A DNA stretch of 18,475 nt from an uncultured beta proteobacterium (GTDB taxonomy: Bacteria; Pseudomonadota; Gammaproteobacteria; Burkholderiales; Burkholderiaceae_C), in contig CAJBVC010000142.1 of NCBI GenBank assembly GCA_903958915.1, forward strand, positions 1 through 18,475, read 5' to 3'. Below, one piece after another: positions 14,136 to 18,475 of the stretch (position 1 is the first letter of the stretch; each line of letters starts with the position of its first letter). The notes below the pieces were generated by a model. It was not told the DNA's origin. It made no database searches and was given only the letters and a program-made list of their open reading frames with translations. Both the position numbers and the translations under genes were made by a program.

Positions 14136-15527
14136 TCAGTGGAATACAAGTAGCGCCGCCCAGAATACGATAGGCAGAAACAACAGCTGATCGAGGTGGG
14201 ACATCAAGCTGTGGAGCACCGAATGGGGTTGCGCCAACTCCTTTGCATGCGCCACGTGGGGGCGACTGGCGATGAGGGTTTTCACAAAAAACCCCGCAAT
14301 CATCGGTCCGGGGTTATTCCAGAGATTATGACGAAAGAGCCATGCACTGCTGAGGGTCACCAGCACGACCGAAGCCAGGAAGATCAGGCAACTGGCCAGT
14401 AGCCAGCCCCGCGCAGCAAAGTAATGCGAAGGGGGCCAATTCCCCAGTTCCCTGGAACGTTGCTGGTTCCAGTGAAATCGGTGCCAGACCGCATGAAATA
14501 TGAAGCCGGCCGCGATTCCAAGGACGAGATCCAGAAGTATTGAGAAAGTATGCGACACGTGGGTCGGGCGCATCTCACTGAAGATCGTCGCTGCATGCAA
14601 GACCGCGCCCTTCTTGGGTCCGAACGCCGTGTTGAACTGATCGTTGGGATTGAATCCTGCACCAAGTACAACAATGCAACCTGACAGGTCCAATGATGCT
14701 AAATCCGATTGCTGCGAAATCTGCACAGACTGCACGTCATCAAAGAACGCGGGATTGAGTGGCCTTTGCATCGCAAGATCATCAAAATGCGAAGACAGAT
14801 CCACCGGAAACTCCTTGCTGAGAAACGCCGCATGCTCCACCCCCTGTTTAGACAGGTTGCACAGCGAATCCGCACGTTGCACCTGGGTCAAAGTTTTTGC
14901 GGTTACCGGTCCGAGTGTCTCCAAATCCACTGGATACCTCAGAACGGTGCCCTGCATTTCAAGAAGGTAAGGGTAGGCAAATTCAACGCCCGCATCACAC
15001 AGCTTGCGCATCCATGTGTACTTCTCCAAAACAATGCTATCCATCGATACAGGAAATGGCGCCGTGACAACGATTTTGTGCCCACTTCGCGCACCCTGCA
15101 TGAGAACGTCATCCATTCGGTGCTGCCGGACATCATTGCCAAGCCCCGGGCCAGGCGACAGGTCCAGATCAATCGCCAATGCCACGGGTTTAGAAGCGAG
15201 TATCGATCCCATGAGGTCTGCGAGTGCGCCACGATCAAGGGGAGAAGCCTGGCCAAAGTCCCGTTCGTACATCTCGTCGGAAATAAGGAGCGTCATGGGA
15301 CGCTCTTTCTCGATCGCAGTCCCAGTCTTACGTCCCTCCTGAATACCGAGTGTGACGCTGCTCGCAACCCTGAGCGACAGCGAATCGAGCCAGTTTACCC
15401 AGCCATGGTGCTCCAGAATCAATGTAATCGCGACAAGCACCAAGGCCACGTATCCGTGGTGGAGGACCTCGCCAAAGACCCGGCGCATCGATGAGGGAGA
15501 GGAATGCGGGTGGTGCGATTGAGTCAA
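14136..15527 (-). CDS. CHASE2-domain membrane protein without output domain, TTG start
   Basis: The TTG at 15527 has GGGGGAG at a 6-base spacing; the in-frame ATG at 15488 has no ribosome site. This gives 463 residues. A first membrane helix (about 24-40, YVALVLVAITLILEH) is followed by a periplasmic CHASE2 sensor domain (about 45-325). Its hallmarks are MTLLISDEMYERDFGQ with PLDRGALADLMGSILASK, VALAIDLDLSPGPG, and GCIVVLGAGFNPNDQFNTAF ending GAVLHAATIFSE. Further membrane helices are at about 328-349 and 374-397, probably near 405-420, and 447-462. In many CHASE2 proteins these lead to a kinase, cyclase or GGDEF domain. Here the protein ends after the membrane part, so signalling must go through partners. 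Neighbours are an exported protein downstream and a divergent exported caspase. Confidence 0.88.
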   Translation of the reverse strand: MTQSHHPHSSPSSMRRVFGEVLHHGYVALVLVAITLILEHHGWVNWLDSLSLRVASSVTLGIQEGRKTGTAIEKERPMTLLISDEMYERDFGQASPLDRGALADLMGSILASKPVALAIDLDLSPGPGLGNDVRQHRMDDVLMQGARSGHKIVVTAPFPVSMDSIVLEKYTWMRKLCDAGVEFAYPYLLEMQGTVLRYPVDLETLGPVTAKTLTQVQRADSLCNLSKQGVEHAAFLSKEFPVDLSSHFDDLAMQRPLNPAFFDDVQSVQISQQSDLASLDLSGCIVVLGAGFNPNDQFNTAFGPKKGAVLHAATIFSEMRPTHVSHTFSILLDLVLGIAAGFIFHAVWHRFHWNQQRSRELGNWPPSHYFAARGWLLASCLIFLASVVLVTLSSAWLFRHNLWNNPGPMIAGFFVKTLIASRPHVAHAKELAQPHSVLHSLMSHLDQLLFLPIVFWAALLVFH

Positions 15528-15660
15528 AGGCTACTCCCCCTTGAGGCAATAGCGGTGCCATTCATCACACATTTGCAAGGCTCCTTCTCGCTTGAGAGAT
15601 GCTGTCGAACAAGGTGACAAGACCAGGTGCGGCGACCATGCACCACAATTTGCAGGTCGT

Positions 15661-15674
15661 GAATTGGTCAATTC
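15661..15674. promoter_or_regulatory. Perfect palindrome between the CHASE2 and caspase genes
   Basis: GAATTG-GT-CAATTC is a perfect 6+6 inverted repeat with a 2-base centre, ending 35 bases before the caspase ATG. It overlaps TTGGTC, a weak -35-like hexamer with ACTAAT at 15689-15694 as a poor -10 (19-base spacer). An operator role is inferred. The rest of the 182-base gap shows no other clear signal apart from the CHASE2 ribosome site. Confidence 0.35.
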
Positions 15675-15709
15675 GAGCGTCGTTTTGCACTAATCGGTAA
15701 GATCATGCC

Positions 15710-17566
15710 ATGATTCCAGCATCATGCCTGATCCTCGCCCGCTGTGCGTTACTAGTGTGTGGCGCACTCTGCATCGCATTCTCAAACGCGCATGCGGCGC
15801 GCATCGCATTGGTCATGGGCAACGACAACTACCACTTCGTCAGCAAACTTCGAAAGGCGGGCAATGATGCCGAGGCAATGGCAATTGAATTGCGCGCTGC
15901 AGGTTTCGACGTCAGTCTGCACCGCGATCTGGACTACCGGGGAATGATCAAGGCGACTGAGTCGCTGTACGGCAAGATTCAGGGTGGCGACGAAGTCGTG
16001 GTGTTCTTCGCTGGTCACGGGCTGCAAATCAAGAGTGGAAACTATATTTTGCCGATCGACATTGAGGCGAATACCGAGTCAGCGGTTGAAAAGACCTCCT
16101 ACTCGCTCAATGATCTGAGTGAAAGACTTGAAGCCACCAAGGCCGGCTTCAGTCTGGTGATGATTGATGCCTGCCGTGACAACCCGCTGAAATCCAGAGG
16201 TCGCTCCGTCGGTGCTGAACGTGGCCTGAGCCCGCCCGACCCAGCGATTGGTCAAATGATTGTTTACTCGGCAAGTCGAGGAGAACAGGCACTGGATCGT
16301 TTGACAGACAGCGATACCAATCCCAACAGCGTGTTCACGCGTGAATTCATCGCACGAATGCGCAAGCCCGGCGTCAAGGTGGACGAACTGGTTCGTGAAA
16401 CACAGGTTTCGGTCGAAAAACTTGCATCGAGTGTCGGGCACAAACAGCGGCCTGCGCTTTACAACGAAGCCCGTGGTAGTTTCTATTTTTTCGGTCCGAC
16501 CACTGTGGTGACTCCAGCGCCAACCGTGAATTCGGTGGCGATGTATGAAGCGCAACGCGAGGATCGCTTTTGGGAGGATGCCAAAGTCACCGCCAATCGG
16601 GATGGCTTTAATGCCTATCTTGAGCAGTACCCTAATGGTCGCTACGCCAGTCTTGCCCGAGCCAACATCAATCGGCTATCTGGCAGCAAGACCGAGACGT
16701 CCAGTTCCCCTGTGCAGGGCGCCTCTGCAGTAGTCCGCGCGCCCCCCCTGAAAGAACCGGGAACCCCTGTGCCCTCTATCACGCTTACGAGTGTGGTTGC
16801 CAAGCCCAACAGCCAACCTTCCCCGTCCAGTGCAACTGTTCCCATTCTGGCGCCTGCAACCGAAAAAACCGCAGTTCCTGCAGCCATTCCCACGTCTGAG
16901 CCCAGTTTGCTCGCTTCTGCACCAAAGGCATTGACGACAAGGCCTGTTGAAGTTGCTGCGATTCCTGCGGCAGCGGCACCTGAGGTGGCACGAGAGATTC
17001 CAACCGTGACGAAAAGCAGTTTCACGTTGCCGAACGGAGATCGTTACGAAGGTCAGGTCGTCGGCGTTACACGTACCGGAGTTGGGAGTTATATCTTTGC
17101 TAACGGAGATCGATACGACGGTGACTTTGTCAATGACCAATTTCAGGGGCATGGCATTTTTCGCGCGGCCAGCGGTGAAGTTTTTGAAGGGAATTTTGAG
17201 CACGGCCTGAAGAACGGGCAAGGGATCTACAGTTTTGTCAACGGTGATCAGTACGAGGGCAAATTTGTAAAGAACATTTTTACCGGAAAAGGTGTCATAA
17301 AGCTTGCGAACGGTGACCGCTATGAAGGCGAAATTCTCAATGGCGTCAAGCATGGTCAGGGGATTCACTTCTTTGCCAACAAGGACCGATACGAGGGAGG
17401 ATTTGTCGCGGGGATGCAGGACGGAATCGGAACGCACTACTACAGCAACGGGGACAAGTACCAAGGCGGATTCAAGGGTGGCGTTCGTCATGGCAAAGGC
17501 ACCTATAGATTCGCAAGCGGTCTTGAAAAGGCGACAGAGTTTAACAACGGCATCGAGAAGGAATAG
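15710..17566 (+). CDS. Exported caspase-like (C14) protease with seven MORN repeats
   Basis: The 618-residue product starts with a signal peptide (residues 1 to about 29, core LILARCALLVCGALCIAF, cleavage probably after AHA). Residues 30-262 are a caspase/orthocaspase p20-like domain: RIALVMGNDNY, the catalytic His in VVFFAGHGLQIKSGNYILP (His103) and the catalytic Cys in VMIDACRDNPL (Cys155), then QMIVYSASRGEQALD. A helical segment common in bacterial caspases follows (DRFWEDAKVTANRDGFNAYL, YPNGRYASLARANINRL). Next come about 115 residues of Pro/Ala/Thr/Ser-rich linker, then seven 23-residue MORN repeats to near the C-terminus. Both catalytic residues are intact, so activity, probably after Arg or Lys as in other orthocaspases, is plausible. 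Export to the periplasm or surface is inferred. The start ATG at 15710 has only a weak GGTAAG ribosome site. It is divergent from the CHASE2 gene. Confidence 0.92.
   Translation: MIPASCLILARCALLVCGALCIAFSNAHAARIALVMGNDNYHFVSKLRKAGNDAEAMAIELRAAGFDVSLHRDLDYRGMIKATESLYGKIQGGDEVVVFFAGHGLQIKSGNYILPIDIEANTESAVEKTSYSLNDLSERLEATKAGFSLVMIDACRDNPLKSRGRSVGAERGLSPPDPAIGQMIVYSASRGEQALDRLTDSDTNPNSVFTREFIARMRKPGVKVDELVRETQVSVEKLASSVGHKQRPALYNEARGSFYFFGPTTVVTPAPTVNSVAMYEAQREDRFWEDAKVTANRDGFNAYLEQYPNGRYASLARANINRLSGSKTETSSSPVQGASAVVRAPPLKEPGTPVPSITLTSVVAKPNSQPSPSSATVPILAPATEKTAVPAAIPTSEPSLLASAPKALTTRPVEVAAIPAAAAPEVAREIPTVTKSSFTLPNGDRYEGQVVGVTRTGVGSYIFANGDRYDGDFVNDQFQGHGIFRAASGEVFEGNFEHGLKNGQGIYSFVNGDQYEGKFVKNIFTGKGVIKLANGDRYEGEILNGVKHGQGIHFFANKDRYEGGFVAGMQDGIGTHYYSNGDKYQGGFKGGVRHGKGTYRFASGLEKATEFNNGIEKE
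17045..17527 (+). repeat. Seven tandem MORN-repeat units (69 bases each) in the caspase gene
   Basis: Seven in-frame units of exactly 69 bases begin at 17045, 17114, 17183, 17252, 17321, 17390 and 17459. Each encodes a YEG-F-G--G-G-Y-F-NGD type MORN repeat (for example YEGKFVKNIFTGKG). The units are diverged at DNA level. Unit 1 lacks the usual Phe and unit 7 has a degenerate end (ASGLE). MORN arrays bind lipids or act as elongated protein scaffolds in studied proteins; the ligand here is unknown. Confidence 0.9.
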
Positions 17567-17575
17567 GCGGCCTTC

Positions 17576-17611
17576 GACGCTGGCCGGGCATGCAATCCCG
17601 GGACCGGCGTC
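17576..17611 (+). terminator. Possible termination hairpin after the caspase gene
   Basis: Ten bases after the stop codon, GACGCTGGCCGGG and CCCGGGACCGGCGTC form a long GC-rich stem with a wobble pair, a small bulge and an 8-base loop. No run of T follows, so it is not a standard intrinsic terminator. It may act with Rho or protect the 3' end. Confidence 0.4.
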
Positions 17612-17778
17612 TGCGCTGACCCCTGGCAGAACGGGATAGCCACAGGCAAGCTCAACACGTAGCTGGTCCACTGCTTGGAAAGCCACTTTGCTGCCGACAC
17701 CCGGGCTAGCTGCACATGAGCGTCAATTTGTGGGGCTTTTTGAAAAGCAGGTGGTGGACAAGCGTTGCTTCGGGTTCC

Positions 17779-17827
17779 CGCCAGTGCAGGTGCGCCAGCC
17801 CCGAATGCGCCAGAATATGCGCTGGCA
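17779..17827. promoter_or_regulatory. Cluster of CGCCAG motifs upstream of the SDR gene
   Basis: CGCCAG occurs at 17779, 17793 and 17808, spaced 14 and 15 bases apart. The last two are inside the longer repeat TGCGCCAG (17791-17798 and 17806-17813). An inverted copy, GCGCTGGCA, follows (17819-17827), making GCCAG-8-CTGGC with the third unit. Its position 30 to 80 bases before the ATG suggests an operator. The rest of the 292-base gap shows no gene and no recognisable promoter. Confidence 0.35.
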
Positions 17828-17858
17828 CATCAATGCGATCGAATCTGGAGCTTCTACG

Positions 17859-18475
17859 ATGGAAAGAAAACTGCGCGTCGGTATCACCGGTGCAGGCGGA
17901 AACTTGGGGTCGACCCTATTCAGGGGTCTTCAATCCAAGTTTGATTTGGAGCTTCTTGACATCAGGAAACCGTCAAGCATAAGTGACCACCCGTTCAAGA
18001 TCATTGATCTTGCCGTGCCCGAGCAGATGTCAGAAGCATTTGTTGGCCTCGATGCACTCATCCACCTGGCTGGCAACCCAAGTCCCGCGGCGCGTAAAGC
18101 GGACACAATGCGCAACAATTTCTTGGCCACAAGCCTGACCTTTGAGCAGGCCAAGAAGGACGGAGTCAAGAAGATTGTCTTTGCCAGTTCCAATTTCTAC
18201 CACCAGCGTGACATCACCGCCGCGTTGAGGAGCGGCGGCAAAATACGTATTGGTCTGGACAGCGTTGCAACCCCAGACTGCACCTATGGGGAGTCCAAAG
18301 TGTTCGGCGAGAACCTAGGGTTTCACTATGCTTGTCTCGGAATGCGCTTTGTCGCGCTGCGCATTGGTTGGAGCGTCCCCGAGGACTCCCCAATCCCCTA
18401 CGATAGCCCCTACATGCGTGCCATGTTTTGCAGTAAACGTGACTTGGTTCATTGCTTTGAGCGAGCGCTGCTGAC
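17859..18475 (+). CDS. NAD-dependent epimerase/dehydratase-type SDR, uronate-dehydrogenase-like (runs off the right edge)
   Basis: The ATG at 17859 has TGGAG about 8 bases upstream, and 205 complete codons are present with no stop. The protein is an extended short-chain dehydrogenase. The Rossmann fingerprint GAGGNLG is at 11-17, the second-strand acidic residue (LLDIRKP) suggests NAD(H), and ALIHLAGNP is the usual fourth-strand motif. The catalytic set is Ser110/Ser111 in IVFASSNFYH with Tyr143 and Lys147 in YGESKVFGENL. The arrangement of FASSN, YGxSKxFGE and LRIGWSVPE is like bacterial uronate dehydrogenases, which oxidise glucuronate or galacturonate to lactones. A sugar-nucleotide or other substrate cannot be excluded. 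It has no evident link to the caspase gene, which ends 292 bases upstream. Confidence 0.88.
   Translation, partial: MERKLRVGITGAGGNLGSTLFRGLQSKFDLELLDIRKPSSISDHPFKIIDLAVPEQMSEAFVGLDALIHLAGNPSPAARKADTMRNNFLATSLTFEQAKKDGVKKIVFASSNFYHQRDITAALRSGGKIRIGLDSVATPDCTYGESKVFGENLGFHYACLGMRFVALRIGWSVPEDSPIPYDSPYMRAMFCSKRDLVHCFERALL

Noticed and set aside
17045..17527. Regular 69-base repeats considered as a CRISPR-like or satellite array
   Set aside because: The repeats are in frame, diverged at DNA level and encode canonical MORN units, so they are protein repeats.
16676..17686. 336-residue open frame on the - strand opposite the caspase MORN region
   Set aside because: It arises from the regular codon pattern of the linker and MORN repeats. 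There is no ribosome site and no recognisable domain.
17716..17982. 88-residue open frame overlapping the SDR start
   Set aside because: It overlaps the SDR coding sequence in another frame, has no family resemblance and has a Ser/Cys/Arg-rich composition typical of a spurious frame.

Overview
The window looks like chromosomal DNA from a betaproteobacterium of the order Burkholderiales, most likely family Comamonadaceae. This rests on the protein sequences (ClpB, AlaA, Hom, ThrC and MoaE/MoaD/MoeA of betaproteobacterial type), the gene order alaA-hom-thrC-moeA-moaD-moaE, and a short intergenic repeat resembling dispersed repeats I recall from Comamonadaceae genomes. The species cannot be fixed from the sequence alone.

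Layout. Bases 1-779 (-) are the N-terminal third of clpB, preceded by a good heat-shock (sigma-32) promoter candidate. A conserved gene of unknown function runs divergently at 891-1478. It converges on a six-gene block read right to left from 7592 to 1499: alaA (alanine/glutamate transaminase), hom, thrC, moeA, moaD and moaE. The block is tightly spaced, with two 4-base stop/start overlaps, so threonine synthesis and molybdenum-cofactor synthesis are probably co-transcribed. On the + strand follow an Mth938/NDUFAF3-like protein (7695-8060), a Bcp/PrxQ peroxiredoxin (8199-8684) and a PIN-PhoH ATPase (8706-10385).

The right half is accessory in character. Gene 10583-12568 (-) encodes a 661-residue protein that joins a VioB/RebD-type ferritin-like domain to a divergent [4Fe-4S] ferredoxin-type domain and two CDGSH iron-sulfur modules. 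It is divergent from a small ankyrin-repeat protein (12803-13309, GTG start). The 234-base gap between them carries a 12-base direct repeat and a perfect 7+7 inverted repeat. Next comes a three-gene envelope locus: an unrecognised exported protein (13324-14124, -) and a CHASE2 membrane sensor without a cytoplasmic output domain (14136-15527, -), divergent from an exported caspase-like protease with seven MORN repeats (15710-17566, +). The window ends inside a uronate-dehydrogenase-like NAD-dependent SDR gene (17859-end).

The two regions most worth following up are the ferritin/Fer4/CDGSH fusion with its ankyrin partner, and the CHASE2/caspase-MORN/exported-protein locus. Their domain content is read from motifs by eye. 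The proposed functional links are inference from gene order. No gap between genes exceeds 300 bases, and I found no rRNA, tRNA, CRISPR array, transposase or integrase.
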